Below are positions 42,395 through 50,444 of a DNA stretch of 50,444 nucleotides, piece after piece. Both the position numbers and the translations under genes were made by a program. The stretch is from positions 1 to 50,444 of the forward strand of contig JAMPXP010000028.1 of NCBI GenBank assembly GCA_023701135.1. The letters are read 5' to 3'. How positions within the stretch are numbered: the stretch's first letter is position 1; each line of letters starts with the position of its first letter. The stretch comes from Desulfobacula sp. Lineage in GTDB: Bacteria > Desulfobacterota > Desulfobacteria > Desulfobacterales > Desulfobacteraceae. The notes under the pieces are model-generated. The model was not told the DNA's origin, made no database searches, and saw nothing but the letters and a program-made list of their open reading frames with translations.

Positions 42395-43477
42395 TCAGGC
42401 CATTGTATTCCAGTAAACTTTCTCGGTCATGGTTCCCCAGCCCGCGGTTTTGGCCTGGAAAGCAACATAATCTTCATGGACTTTTGCGGCAAAGGGGTCT
42501 TTTTTGGCTTCTTCGGCAATAACGGCCTTGGAGATCTCTTTTAATTTTTTGATGACATCATCCGGAAATACCTGCATTTCCACCTTGTGTTCCTTGATCA
42601 GGCTGTCCAGGGCCGTGCTGCTCTGGGCATCAAAGGCGGCCAGGGTCCTGATGTTGATATTGCCGGCAACCACATCCAGGATTTTCTGGTAATTTTTCGG
42701 CAGCTCATCATAGGCTTTTTTATTGAAGAAAACATCCAGGGTGGGGCCGGGTTCATGCCAGCCCGGCGTATAATAATAGGGGGCGACCTTATAGAGGCCA
42801 AGCAGAATGTCATGGATGGGTCCTACAAATTCAGCCGCATCCACCACTCCTCTTTCAAGGGAGGGGAAGATTTCTTCCGGCGGGACCATGACCGTGGTGA
42901 CACCGACTTCAGACAGAACCCGTCCGGCAATGCTGCCGATCCTCATTTTAAGGCCTTTGAGATCTTCCAGGGAATTGATTTTTTTTCTGAACCAGCCGCC
43001 CATCTGCATGCCCGAGTTCCCAAAAATACGGGGAACCAGTCCGAACTGGCCGTAGAGTTCGTTCATCAGGGTCTGGCCGTTGCCTTGGTAGAACCAGGAA
43101 TTGATGCTCTGGGCATTCATGCCGAAGGGGATGGACCCGAACCAGTTAAAGGCCGTGTTTTTACCGGCCCAGAAATAGGGGGAGCCGGTTCCCATCTGGA
43201 CCGTTCCCTTGGAGACGGCATCAAAGGCGCCGGGCGGGGGGACAAGTTCTCCGCCGCCATAGAGTTTGATTTCAAACTGGCCGTCCGTTAATTCCTTTAC
43301 ATCTTCACAGAATTGCTTGGCCATATCGAACATGATTTTGATCTTCGGATTCCAGAACGACGTGGCCGTCCACTGGATTTTCGGGGCTGCGATGACGGAA
43401 GGTGCTCCCACTGCAATTGCGGCTGCTGCTGTTGCGGTTCCAATGCCTGCTTTCTTTAAAAACGTACGTCTTTCCAT
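42395..43477 (-). CDS. dctP: TRAP substrate-binding protein (2-oxoacid/lactate type)
   Basis: A 360-residue periplasmic receptor with a Tat-type signal (ERRTFLKKAGIG, hydrophobic stretch, AAP cleavage). LKGLKMRIGSIAGRVLSEVGVTTVMVPPEEIFPSLERGVVDAAEFVGPIHD holds the carboxylate-binding Arg and the TakP/lactate-receptor pattern; YYTPGWHEPGPT is typical of that subgroup. GAGGAGG precedes the start. It lies 72 bp after larA, in the lactate operon, so lactate is the likely ligand. Confidence 0.9.
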   Translation of the reverse strand: MERRTFLKKAGIGTATAAAAIAVGAPSVIAAPKIQWTATSFWNPKIKIMFDMAKQFCEDVKELTDGQFEIKLYGGGELVPPPGAFDAVSKGTVQMGTGSPYFWAGKNTAFNWFGSIPFGMNAQSINSWFYQGNGQTLMNELYGQFGLVPRIFGNSGMQMGGWFRKKINSLEDLKGLKMRIGSIAGRVLSEVGVTTVMVPPEEIFPSLERGVVDAAEFVGPIHDILLGLYKVAPYYYTPGWHEPGPTLDVFFNKKAYDELPKNYQKILDVVAGNINIRTLAAFDAQSSTALDSLIKEHKVEMQVFPDDVIKKLKEISKAVIAEEAKKDPFAAKVHEDYVAFQAKTAGWGTMTEKVYWNTMA

Positions 43478-43549
43478 GGTTCCTCCTCTAAAGAGTTGCT
43501 AGATTAAATAATTCCTTTTTTCATATGTTTGGGTCCGCCCGGAATATCC

Positions 43550-44812
43550 CTATCCCTTTGCAACGGGCAGGATATTTTCCGCAAACGGAATTACATAGCC
43601 TTTTCCTTTCAGATGTTGAATATAGTGGTCCACGTCATCGGTATGATGAAATCCCAGGGCCTCGGTTTCGGATTTGGAAAAATCCGATATAAGGGTGACG
43701 TTGAATCGCTTCAGGATATCCAGGACCCGGAAGGCCACATAGGCGGCCATGTCAAAGGTCTCGGCGAGTTCCAGCCCAAGTTTTTCAGGCTTGCCTTTAT
43801 AGGCCTTAAGGACGGAGGAAAAGGTTTCATTTCCCTCCCCTTCGGCACACCCGGCCACAAAGAGGATGTCCCCGCCTTCTTTTACGATATGGACGGCATT
43901 GAACAAGGCTTTGGTGGATTGATAGAGCTGGCCGTCGGCCCGGTGGCCACCGGTGGAAAAGATGACAAAATCCCCTTTTTTAACTACAGGAATGCAGCAG
44001 GCCTCATCAAGCTTTTTGCAGCCCTTGATAAAGGTGTCGTGCAGGGGGCCGGCATCGGCATAAAAAATATCACCGGTCCCGCCGGCTGCAACGGCCACAT
44101 AGGTACAGGTTTTGCCTTGTAAAAACAGGGTGGCGGCATCGGTGATATCCTCATTGACGGGGTTTCCCCAGAGCTTGGCCTGACGGGCCAGGGGATGGGG
44201 GGTTCCATCTTTCCGGATGGCCAGGGAATGGTTTTTCTGGATGGTGTCATATCCGGCAATGCCGGGCATGATATATTTCCTGCCGCCACCGAATCCGGCG
44301 ATGAGATGGTGCAGGACCCCGCCGAAAATGATGATATGATCGGCTTCCGCCGCTTCTTTGGTCATAAAGACCGGGGTTTTTTTATAGGTTTCACCGATAT
44401 ACACCAGGCGGTCCTGATTTTGGTTGGCGGCATTGAGGATTTCAACCTGCTGGGCGCAGAAAGTTCCGGCCAGGGCTGAAAACTGATCTTTTGTCATGTC
44501 CGCATGGGTGCCGGTGGCAATGATGATCCTGAGATTTTCCCGTGAAACCCCGAGGTCAAACAGGGTTTTGACGATTTCAGGGACAAAGACATCCCCCCTG
44601 GCCCAGAGTCTGGTGCTGTCCGGAATGATGAGGGCAATTTTCCTGTCCTTGATGTCTTTGGGGCTATGGGCTCTGATCCTGTTCGAAATAATGTCCCTGA
44701 TGTCGTCATGGCTCATGGCCGGGACCTTTCTTCCGATAATGATATCGCATACCTTTTCATCCGGCAGGGCGATGTCCAGGGTTGTCTGTCCTTTTTCCAG
44801 TTTGATCTTCAT
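43550..44812 (-). CDS. larA: Nickel-dependent lactate racemase (LarA)
   Basis: A 420-residue protein of the LarA family (DUF2088). The residues for the nickel pincer nucleotide are all present: His103 in GTHAD, His169 in HHLIAGFGGGRKY, Lys179 and His195, each offset by five from the Lactiplantibacillus enzyme's His108, His174, Lys184 and His200. It interconverts D- and L-lactate, or a related 2-hydroxyacid, in the cytoplasm. The cofactor genes larB, larC and larE are not in view. Its start overlaps the glcF-like gene by 4 bases, making translational coupling likely. Confidence 0.9.
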   Translation of the reverse strand: MKIKLEKGQTTLDIALPDEKVCDIIIGRKVPAMSHDDIRDIISNRIRAHSPKDIKDRKIALIIPDSTRLWARGDVFVPEIVKTLFDLGVSRENLRIIIATGTHADMTKDQFSALAGTFCAQQVEILNAANQNQDRLVYIGETYKKTPVFMTKEAAEADHIIIFGGVLHHLIAGFGGGRKYIMPGIAGYDTIQKNHSLAIRKDGTPHPLARQAKLWGNPVNEDITDAATLFLQGKTCTYVAVAAGGTGDIFYADAGPLHDTFIKGCKKLDEACCIPVVKKGDFVIFSTGGHRADGQLYQSTKALFNAVHIVKEGGDILFVAGCAEGEGNETFSSVLKAYKGKPEKLGLELAETFDMAAYVAFRVLDILKRFNVTLISDFSKSETEALGFHHTDDVDHYIQHLKGKGYVIPFAENILPVAKG

Positions 44813-46044
44813 ATCTGTTTCAAAGCCGCGTAAATAAGGGTTACAGGGTGAAGCACCCGTAACCCGTCCGATTCATCCATATTGCCGGCAAGGTTCATCC
44901 TGCAGACCGGGCAATCCGTTATCCAATGGGTCGCCTGCATAGCTTTTGCAGATTCGATTTTTTTGTCAACCATTTTTTTTGAAACTTCGGGATATTCATA
45001 AAAAAATGTTCCCCCGCCGCCGCAGCACTGGTCAAAATCCGGCGCCCGGTGATAGGTTACGCCCGGCAGGCGCTGAAGGAGTTTTTCGGCAAGGAAATGG
45101 GATTGAAAGGTGTTCCGGGTATGGCAGGGGGCATGATAGGTAACGGAGATGTTTTCAGTGACGGCCGGGTCAAATTCGAGTAGATCAAAATGCAGGTCCA
45201 TGAAAGAAAGGATATCCGTCACCCGGGAGGAGATGTTCCGGGCATCTGAAAGATGCTTGCTGCCGGCTTTGAAAAGGCGCGGGTATTCATTTTTCAGGGC
45301 TTCCCCGCAGGTGGAGCAGTCCACGAGAACGGCCTCGGCCTCAATATCCGCCAGGGCCTTGACGTTGGTTCGTATATTTTTCATGGCTTGCTTTTTTGCC
45401 CCGTGAAAGAGCAGGGGAATGGAGCAGCAGACCTGGCTTTTCGGGATGACCACCTCATACCCCATATGCCTTAAGATCCCGATGGTGGCGGACCCTGTAT
45501 CCCCATAAAGGTAATGGGTGGCGCAGCCGGTAAAATAAATCACCCTTCCCAGGGGTTTTCCTTTCGGGGAAATGACTTCATCATGGGCTTTGCGGAAGGG
45601 CACGACATTGAATTCAGGGAAATTTTTCAAGGGGATATTGCCCAGCTTGAATTTTTCAGCCAGGCCGGCCGGCATGAGTTTTTGGCCTGTCCTGGCCAGC
45701 CCGGCCCCGAAACGGGTCCGGTATTCCCGGGCCAGGAGATAGATCAGGCTTTTGATGGCCGGGGTTTCTCCATGGGCCTCCACCATTTTTTGTCTCATTT
45801 CCATGAATTTTGAATAATGGTCGATGCCCGAGGGGCAGGCGGCCGAGCATGACCCGCACATGAGGCATTTGTGGATGAGGTCCTTTAAAAAGGGAGACGA
45901 GCCCAGGGTATGAAGGTCATGGGCCTTGATCAGTTGAAGTTTGGCCCTGGGCGATGCCTGTTCCTCTTTCAGGAGTTTGTAGACCGGGCAGGCATTCAGG
46001 CAGATTCCGCATTTTCCGCAGTTTTGAAGTGTTTTTTCCGTCAT
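44809..46044 (-). CDS. Fe-S subunit of lactate/glycolate dehydrogenase (GlcF-like)
   Basis: A 411-residue protein. Two ferredoxin motifs at the start (CGKCGICLNACPVY and CLMCGSCSAACPSG) bind two 4Fe-4S clusters, and two CCG domains (TGCATHYLYGDT... and CHTRNTF..., DQCCGGGGTF) provide further iron-sulfur binding. This is the GlcF/LldE-like electron transfer subunit of membrane-bound 2-hydroxyacid oxidation. It overlaps glcD upstream and larA downstream by 4 bases each. Electrons probably go to quinones. Confidence 0.9.
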   Translation of the reverse strand: MTEKTLQNCGKCGICLNACPVYKLLKEEQASPRAKLQLIKAHDLHTLGSSPFLKDLIHKCLMCGSCSAACPSGIDHYSKFMEMRQKMVEAHGETPAIKSLIYLLAREYRTRFGAGLARTGQKLMPAGLAEKFKLGNIPLKNFPEFNVVPFRKAHDEVISPKGKPLGRVIYFTGCATHYLYGDTGSATIGILRHMGYEVVIPKSQVCCSIPLLFHGAKKQAMKNIRTNVKALADIEAEAVLVDCSTCGEALKNEYPRLFKAGSKHLSDARNISSRVTDILSFMDLHFDLLEFDPAVTENISVTYHAPCHTRNTFQSHFLAEKLLQRLPGVTYHRAPDFDQCCGGGGTFFYEYPEVSKKMVDKKIESAKAMQATHWITDCPVCRMNLAGNMDESDGLRVLHPVTLIYAALKQI

Positions 46045-47414
46045 ACGAATTTCCCGGGATTCAAGATTCCGTCCGGATCAATGACGTGTTTGATTTTTTT
46101 CATGAAATCAAGGGTAGCCTGATTCATCACCAGGGGAAGATAGGCGGCCTTGGCAAGGCCGATCCCGTGCTCGCCGGACAGGGTGCCGTCCAGGTCGGCC
46201 GCAGCCTTGAAAATTTCGGCAAAGGCCTTTTCAACCCGGCCCCATTCTTCCTTGTTGGATTTGTCCGCCGGCACCATGGGATGCATGTTCCCGTCCCCGG
46301 CATGGGCTAGGACCCCGACCCTAAGGCCATACCGGGTGGTGATCTCAATGATCCTGCGGACCATTTCCGGCACCTTGCTGACCGGCACGGTCACATCCTC
46401 GGAAATAATGTCCGGAGCCAGCTTGGCAAAGACTCCGTAGGCTGAGCGCCTGGCTGTCCAGAGTTTTTCCCGCTCATTTTCCGAACCGGCTTCCTGGATG
46501 TGAACAGCCCCGTTTTCCCTGACCTTTTCAATGATTTTTTTCATTTCCTTGTCGCAGGCCTCTTGGACCCCGTCGATTTCAATGAGCAGGGTTCCCTGGG
46601 CATTTCTGTCAAGACCCATGTTGGCGCTGTCCTCGATGGCATTGAGGGTCAATTGGTCCATGAGTTCCATGGCCGCGGGCAGGATGCCGGACCCGATGAT
46701 GTCGGTGACGGCCTTGGCCGTATTGTCCAGGTCGTCAAAGGTCACCATGAGGGTTTTGACGGCTTCGGGTTTGGGCAGAACCTTGAGAATGGCTTCCGTA
46801 ATGATTCCCAGGGTGCCTTCGGATCCGCAGAAAAGGGCGGACAGCTTATAGCCGGTGGCATCCTTGATGTTTCTGCTGCCGAACCGGATGATTTCCCCCG
46901 AGGCCAGGACCACTTCCAGGCCCAAAACATAATCCACGGTGACACCGTATTTCAGGCATCTGGGGCCGCCTGCATTCTGGGCGATATTTCCCCCAATGGT
47001 GGAAGAATTCATGGAGCCGGGGTCCGGCGGGTAGAAAAAGCCGAAGGGCAGGAGGGCTTTTTGAATATCGGCATTGACTACTCCCGGCTGAACGATGATA
47101 TACCGGTCCCGGGTATTGACCTCGATGATCTTGTCCATTTTGGAAAAGCACAGCACAATCCCGTGCCGGACCGGGATGGGAGCTCCGCACACACTGGTTC
47201 CGGCGCCCCGGCCCGTGACGGGAATCTTATACCGGCCCGCGGTTTTGAGTATTTGGGATACCTCGGCCGTTGTCTGGGGAAAAATGACGGCATCGGGAAG
47301 GGCTTCTTCCACAAAGGCATCATAGGAATAGCAGGCCAGTTCTTCGGGCCTGTCCAGATACCTGCCCGGGCCGACAATTTGAATGAATTCGGCTTTGACT
47401 TCGGTGTTCAGCAT
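46041..47414 (-). CDS. FAD-linked lactate/glycolate dehydrogenase (GlcD-like)
   Basis: A 457-residue flavoenzyme of the PCMH type. VTGRGAGTSVCGAPIPV supplies the FAD pyrophosphate loop, DPGSMNSSTIGGNIAQNAGGPRCLKYGVT the family signature, and HAGDGNMHPMV with GEHGIGLAK the substrate-side histidines. It is likely a D-lactate (or glycolate) dehydrogenase. First gene of the operon that runs to the XRE-cupin regulator; AAGGAG precedes the ATG. Confidence 0.92.
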   Translation of the reverse strand: MLNTEVKAEFIQIVGPGRYLDRPEELACYSYDAFVEEALPDAVIFPQTTAEVSQILKTAGRYKIPVTGRGAGTSVCGAPIPVRHGIVLCFSKMDKIIEVNTRDRYIIVQPGVVNADIQKALLPFGFFYPPDPGSMNSSTIGGNIAQNAGGPRCLKYGVTVDYVLGLEVVLASGEIIRFGSRNIKDATGYKLSALFCGSEGTLGIITEAILKVLPKPEAVKTLMVTFDDLDNTAKAVTDIIGSGILPAAMELMDQLTLNAIEDSANMGLDRNAQGTLLIEIDGVQEACDKEMKKIIEKVRENGAVHIQEAGSENEREKLWTARRSAYGVFAKLAPDIISEDVTVPVSKVPEMVRRIIEITTRYGLRVGVLAHAGDGNMHPMVPADKSNKEEWGRVEKAFAEIFKAAADLDGTLSGEHGIGLAKAAYLPLVMNQATLDFMKKIKHVIDPDGILNPGKFV

Positions 47415-47507
47415 GATTCTCCTTGATCAGGGATTCATAAACAATCGGAAACGCGGTTCAGCAGCGGTTGGTTCAGTCCGCATCAGGATCAACATCAGAA
47501 TAGGAAA

Positions 47508-47537
47508 GCAATAAAATATTTGTTTACTATTTGTCAA
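47508..47537 (-). promoter_or_regulatory. Putative promoter of the lactate operon
   Basis: On the minus strand TTGACA (47537-47532) with TATTGC (47513-47508) after 18 bases resembles a sigma-70 promoter, about 95 bases before glcD. The A+T-rich spacer suits a regulated promoter. The remaining part of the 322-base gap 47415-47736 shows no gene. Confidence 0.4.
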
Positions 47538-47676
47538 CTTTTTTATTCAACCGGCAGGTTCACGGCTTTGAAATTTGGCAGAGGCATTTCTTAGGAGGCT
47601 TCTTTTAAAAGGCCTTGACAAGTTCCCGGAGTATTTTCAGATAAGGAAACTTTTTATTCATACATTAAAGATTGAC

Positions 47677-47706
47677 TTGCCGTCAGGGGTGAAACCGGCA
47701 TATAAA
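47677..47706 (+). promoter_or_regulatory. Putative promoter of the yccF-like gene
   Basis: TTGCCG (47677-47682) and TATAAA (47701-47706) are separated by 18 bases, on the plus strand, ending 30 bases before the start. The pair is weak at the -35 side. Confidence 0.35.
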
Positions 47707-47736
47707 TAAGGGCAATCAATAAAAGAGGAGCGCAAA

Positions 47737-48123
47737 ATGGCATTGATCTTGAACATTTTCTGGTTTGTTATCGGCGGCGGTTTTTTTGCCTGGGTGCTGT
47801 GGGTGGTTCTGGGCAGCCTGCTGTTCATCACGGTGGTCGGCATCCCCTTCGGGTTTGCCGCCTTCAGAATCGCAGGCTTTGCCGCTTTTCCCTTTGGAAA
47901 AGAGCTGGTGGATGCCCGGGCTCTGGGAGAAGAAAGAATCGTCGGCACAAGCCTTGCCAATTTTTTATGGATCATCCTGGCCGGCATCTGGCTGGCCATC
48001 TCCCATATTATTGCCGGTGTCAGCCTCTGCCTGACCATTATCGGCATCCCCTTCGGTTTTGCCCATTTCCGGCTGGCCGGGGTGTGTTTTGCCCCCCTGG
48101 GAAAAAAGCCCGTACTCAAATAA
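47737..48123 (+). CDS. YccF-domain membrane protein
   Basis: A 128-residue protein with four helices and two repeats of the YccF (DUF307) motif: VVGIPFGFAAFRIAGFAAFPFGKELV and IIGIPFGFAHFRLAGVCFAPLGKK. The function of the family is unknown; it lies in the inner membrane. GAGGAG precedes the ATG. The stop is 12 bases from the convergent Sel1-repeat gene. Confidence 0.9.
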   Translation: MALILNIFWFVIGGGFFAWVLWVVLGSLLFITVVGIPFGFAAFRIAGFAAFPFGKELVDARALGEERIVGTSLANFLWIILAGIWLAISHIIAGVSLCLTIIGIPFGFAHFRLAGVCFAPLGKKPVLK

Positions 48124-48135
48124 TTTGCAGCGGTT

Positions 48136-48939
48136 CTATTTCTTTTTGGCCGGGGCCTGTTTCTGGGATTTGGAAGACGTCTTCTTCTTGGATTTGGAGG
48201 AGGTCTGCTTTTTGGGCTTGGCCGCGGCCTTCTTTTTTGTTTCAGAAACCGCCGGTTTCTGAGGTTCCGTCACCGCCGGTTTTTGAGACTCGGAGGGATG
48301 GTCGATGTGATACTGCTTTTTATCTGCAAGGGCCTGGGCTTCCGTCAGTTGCAGGGGTGTAAGTCCCTTGGCAATACTCTCTTTCAGTTCCCTTGTCTTT
48401 TCGTGTTCCTGGGCCGCCGTCAAACTCAACCAGACATAGGCCTGTTTTAAATCCTGAACCACCCCTTTGCCCTGGCCGTACATCATTCCAAGATTATATT
48501 GAGCATAGGCATTTCCCTGTTCGGCCGCTTTTTCAAACCAGTTTACCGCCTGCCGGTAATCCCGGGGAACTCCCTGATTCTCAATATACATGGTGCCGAG
48601 ATTGACCTGGGCCTTGTCAAATCCCTGTTCGGCCGCTTTTTCATACCAGTGTGCAGCCTGCTGATAATCCTGGGGCACGCCCTTGCCCTGGTCATACATC
48701 AGCCCGAGATTGTATTGGGCATCTACCTTTCCCTGGGCCGCCGCCTTTTCAAACCAGAAAAAGGCCTCCTTATAATCCTGCTCAATGTCCGAACCCTGGG
48801 TATACATCAGCCCAAGATGGTGTTGGGCCTCGGCATCCCCCTCTCCCGCCTTTTTCAAGGCGTCTTCAAACGGATCACAGAAAACCGTGGCAGCACCAAA
48901 CAGAATTATCATTAAGGCCGGCAAAACCTTTTTCATCAA
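48136..48939 (-). CDS. Sel1-repeat (TPR-like) exported protein with basic tail
   Basis: A 267-residue protein. A signal peptide (KVLPALMIILFGAATVFC) is followed by four Sel1 repeats (about 30-175), such as AQYNLGLMYDQGKGVPQDYQQAAHWYEKAAEQG, which form a helical scaffold for protein contacts. The last 40 residues are nearly all Lys, Ser, Thr, Ala and Pro, suggesting a flexible tail that could bind anionic polymers. Function unknown. 48940-49113 holds no gene. Confidence 0.85.
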   Translation of the reverse strand: MMKKVLPALMIILFGAATVFCDPFEDALKKAGEGDAEAQHHLGLMYTQGSDIEQDYKEAFFWFEKAAAQGKVDAQYNLGLMYDQGKGVPQDYQQAAHWYEKAAEQGFDKAQVNLGTMYIENQGVPRDYRQAVNWFEKAAEQGNAYAQYNLGMMYGQGKGVVQDLKQAYVWLSLTAAQEHEKTRELKESIAKGLTPLQLTEAQALADKKQYHIDHPSESQKPAVTEPQKPAVSETKKKAAAKPKKQTSSKSKKKTSSKSQKQAPAKKK

Positions 48940-49113
48940 AGTCCCTTTTTATTAATCCCCTATACACCGATATTTCTAATCAAACCTTCCGGCTCCGGGT
49001 TTTTCAACCTGTGTCAGCCCCGTGAGAATATAACCTTTTTTATCCTTTTCCAAGAGAAATGTTTTGGAGAAATAATTTTTCAAAAGATAATGTTTTAACG
49101 CAATTGTTGGGTT

Positions 49114-49497
49114 TTACTTCAGGTAGGCCGGTTTGAGGTCTTTTAACATGGGGTAGTGTTTGGTGTTGAGCGTTTTAAGTTCTGCATTTTCAATTTCCGC
49201 AGTGGCTGCCAGGATAGCATCGGCAAGACCAACGCCATGCGACTTGGCGTAATCCCGTTTACAAAGGCCGCCGGCCTTCCCAATATCGGCACTGACCGGG
49301 ACAACACGGAAAAGGGAGACAAATTCATCCAGGGCAGCCTGCTCCGAATCTCCCTTTACTCCGGCATATAATTCTGCAACAACTATCGATGAAAGGATGA
49401 TCCGGGCATTGTATGTATTGATAAAAGCCTCTGCCTTCTTATTCCCCCGGAGAAAATCAATAAGAATATCTGTGTCCAGAAGGATTGGCTTCTCCAT
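49114..49497 (-). CDS. vapC: VapC-type PIN-domain toxin
   Basis: A 127-residue PIN-domain ribonuclease. LLDTDILIDFLRGN supplies the first Asp, VVAELYAGV the Glu, and GLADAILAATAEI the Asp of the metal site, as in VapC toxins that cut tRNA or rRNA. The start at 49497 has AGGA upstream and lies next to the antitoxin stop (49500-49502); the longer frame at 49515 would overlap it. In an operon with VapB. Confidence 0.92.
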   Translation of the reverse strand: MEKPILLDTDILIDFLRGNKKAEAFINTYNARIILSSIVVAELYAGVKGDSEQAALDEFVSLFRVVPVSADIGKAGGLCKRDYAKSHGVGLADAILAATAEIENAELKTLNTKHYPMLKDLKPAYLK

Positions 49498-49499
49498 GA

Positions 49500-49733
49500 T
49501 CAATTCCTGTCCCATTCGGAACGAATTGCATTAAAATCAGGAAGATCCGTACGATCCTTCCAGATTCCCGCAGCTTTATGCAGCACAAATTCCCTGTGCC
49601 CACGTCCCGCCTGATCAATGAGCCGATCAATGGCATCTCTAATGAGTTCGCTTTGTTTCTTGCCGACGGCCTTGGCGATGGCAGCCAATTCTTTTCGCTG
49701 ATTTTCCGTCAGGTATATTTGTGTTCGTACCAT
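49500..49733 (-). CDS. vapB: VapB-type ribbon-helix-helix antitoxin
   Basis: A 77-residue protein. The N-terminus VRTQIYLTENQRKELAAIAK is a ribbon-helix-helix DNA-binding start (CopG type), followed by a dimer helix with RDAIDRLID. The C-terminal 25 residues with FNAIRSEWDRN would block VapC. AGGAGG precedes the ATG. It represses its own promoter; VapC follows. Confidence 0.92.
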   Translation of the reverse strand: MVRTQIYLTENQRKELAAIAKAVGKKQSELIRDAIDRLIDQAGRGHREFVLHKAAGIWKDRTDLPDFNAIRSEWDRN

Positions 49734-49762
49734 AACACACCTCCTAAACTGTATACACCGCC

Positions 49763-49790
49763 ATCATACAGCATTTCAAATCCTTGTCAA
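49763..49790 (-). promoter_or_regulatory. Promoter and operator of the vapBC operon
   Basis: TTGACA (49790-49785) and TATGAT (49768-49763) stand 16 bases apart on the minus strand, about 30 bases before the vapB ATG. Overlapping the -10 and leader is a partly inverted pair, CTGTAT and GTATACAG, flanking GATGGCGGT, a plausible VapB operator. Confidence 0.75.
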
Positions 49791-49819
49791 GGAGAGGCTC
49801 TGGTTAGCTTTCTCTTGTA

Positions 49820-50326
49820 TTATAAGTTCCATACTTTCATGCGTGAATGGAAATAATTTAATATTCTGAAGTACCGTGAGGTCAGTTTTAAATCTTCTTT
49901 AGCAACGAACTTTTTATGCTGTGATACTAAAAAATCATATGCTGATTTAACAATTCCTGAATCTATAGATCCTCCACCAGCTTTTTTTATGCTTTTGCCC
50001 AAAAAGTCTAACATAAAAAAGCCATCCGTATCTTGAGTTATGAAAGTTTGGCACAGTTTTGCTTGTTCTTTTGCAACTTTGCCACGAAGGGTTTTATAAT
50101 CTTTGTGTTCCACCCACCGTAAATATTCTAGAAATTCATCTCCAACTACGAATCGAGGGTATTCAGCAATATTCGATTCCAAATAGTAGGCCCTCTCTAA
50201 AGCGGGACCATATATTTCATTCTTTTGAATTTTCGTTGCCACCCCTACATCAAGCCCCCCTCTTAAAATGGTTTTCCCGGCTATGGCTAAAAGACTTATG
50301 GAAGAGCGTTTAATCGATTGTTGCAT
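49820..50326 (-). CDS. Putative nucleotidyl-cyclase-like protein, probably truncated at its start
   Basis: A 168-residue A+T-rich open frame. LRGGLDVGVATKI and NEIYGPALERAYYLESNIAEYPR resemble the end of a class III cyclase-like catalytic domain found in a number of uncharacterised bacterial proteins. Only the last part of such a domain is present: an in-frame stop lies about 22 codons upstream of the ATG, so the first half is missing. It may be a pseudogene or the remaining part of a displaced gene. No ribosome-binding site is clear. Recognition is uncertain. 50327-50444 has no supported gene. Confidence 0.35.
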   Translation of the reverse strand: MQQSIKRSSISLLAIAGKTILRGGLDVGVATKIQKNEIYGPALERAYYLESNIAEYPRFVVGDEFLEYLRWVEHKDYKTLRGKVAKEQAKLCQTFITQDTDGFFMLDFLGKSIKKAGGGSIDSGIVKSAYDFLVSQHKKFVAKEDLKLTSRYFRILNYFHSRMKVWNL

Positions 50327-50444
50327 GCCACAATGCCCAGTTGAATTTCTTTTCAGCCTTGCAACAAATCGATTAAATGGATGAACTGAAGGTTATTTCA
50401 GCCCCGAGGCGGCTATGGGGATTGTATGATTTTTCTTTGATCGG

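Noticed and set aside
46500-47426. A 308-residue open frame on the plus strand
   Set aside because: It is antisense to the glcD-like gene and looks like the mirror of its codons.
50393-50444. Possible end of another minus-strand gene at the window edge (…IPIAASGLK)
   Set aside because: Only 16 codons are in view, and a second frame is just as open. Nothing decides between them.
1-50444. CRISPR array, tRNA, rRNA, IS element or transposase
   Set aside because: No regularly spaced repeats, no cloverleaf or rRNA-like segments, and no transposase motifs were recognised by reading. A tRNAscan and an IS search would confirm this.

Overview
The window most resembles the chromosome of an anaerobic, sulfate- or sulfur-reducing member of the Desulfobacterota (Desulfobacterales type). 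This is inferred from content: an octaheme periplasmic cytochrome, sigma-54 promoters with a matching activator, DsrE and rhodanese proteins, a rubredoxin beside cytochrome bd, tandem hemerythrins, TRAP carriers and a lactate-oxidation operon. Composition is near half G+C apart from a few A+T-rich patches. No rRNA, tRNA, insertion sequence or CRISPR array was seen.

Layout. 1-1144: tail of a TRAP permease and an AEC carrier. 1204-4652: oxygen-protection operon cydA-cydB-rubredoxin-DUF3786 (minus strand). 4933-13105: a redox locus. A minus-strand operon (rhodanese lipoprotein, cytochrome c-like protein lacking its heme motif, octaheme cytochrome, cytochrome b) and a plus-strand operon (thioredoxin-like, Tat-exported ferredoxin, small membrane cytochrome b) each carry a good sigma-54 promoter. 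The activator gene and a dsrE gene lie between them. 13115-18096: response regulator, EamA exporter, a salvage operon (SAM hydroxide adenosyltransferase, MTA phosphorylase, adenine phosphoribosyltransferase), DUF2784 and an MBL-fold hydrolase. 18190-20442: an isolated phage-type lysis cassette (holin, three-domain endolysin, TraR-like zinc finger). 20635-23125: binding protein, cupin, and two unusual ORFs bordered by attC-like inverted repeats, one with a frameshift at a homopolymer. 23266-25787: two overlapping DUF4139 paralogues. 25931-32745: recC-recB with no recD beside them. 32852-34181: two hemerythrins and a GNAT enzyme.

34366-36254: an AAA ATPase followed at 2 bp by a DUF4276 protein with TOPRIM-like acidic residues. 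This is the best candidate here for a little-described system, a split OLD-type ATPase/nuclease pair resembling anti-phage modules. 36327-39911: glycogen phosphorylase and a divergent CorA carrier. 39905-47414: one long minus-strand lactate operon (glcD-like, glcF-like, larA, TRAP dctP-dctQ-dctM, XRE-cupin regulator). 47737-50326: YccF, a Sel1-repeat protein, a VapBC toxin-antitoxin pair with a clear promoter, and a possible truncated nucleotidyl-cyclase-like ORF.

How the parts fit: lactate is imported by the TRAP system, interconverted by the nickel racemase and oxidised by the FAD/Fe-S pair. Quinol-linked cytochromes pass electrons to periplasmic sulfur or nitrogen acceptors, to oxygen through cytochrome bd, or both. 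Starts were chosen from ribosome-binding sites where the longest open frame was clearly over-extended.
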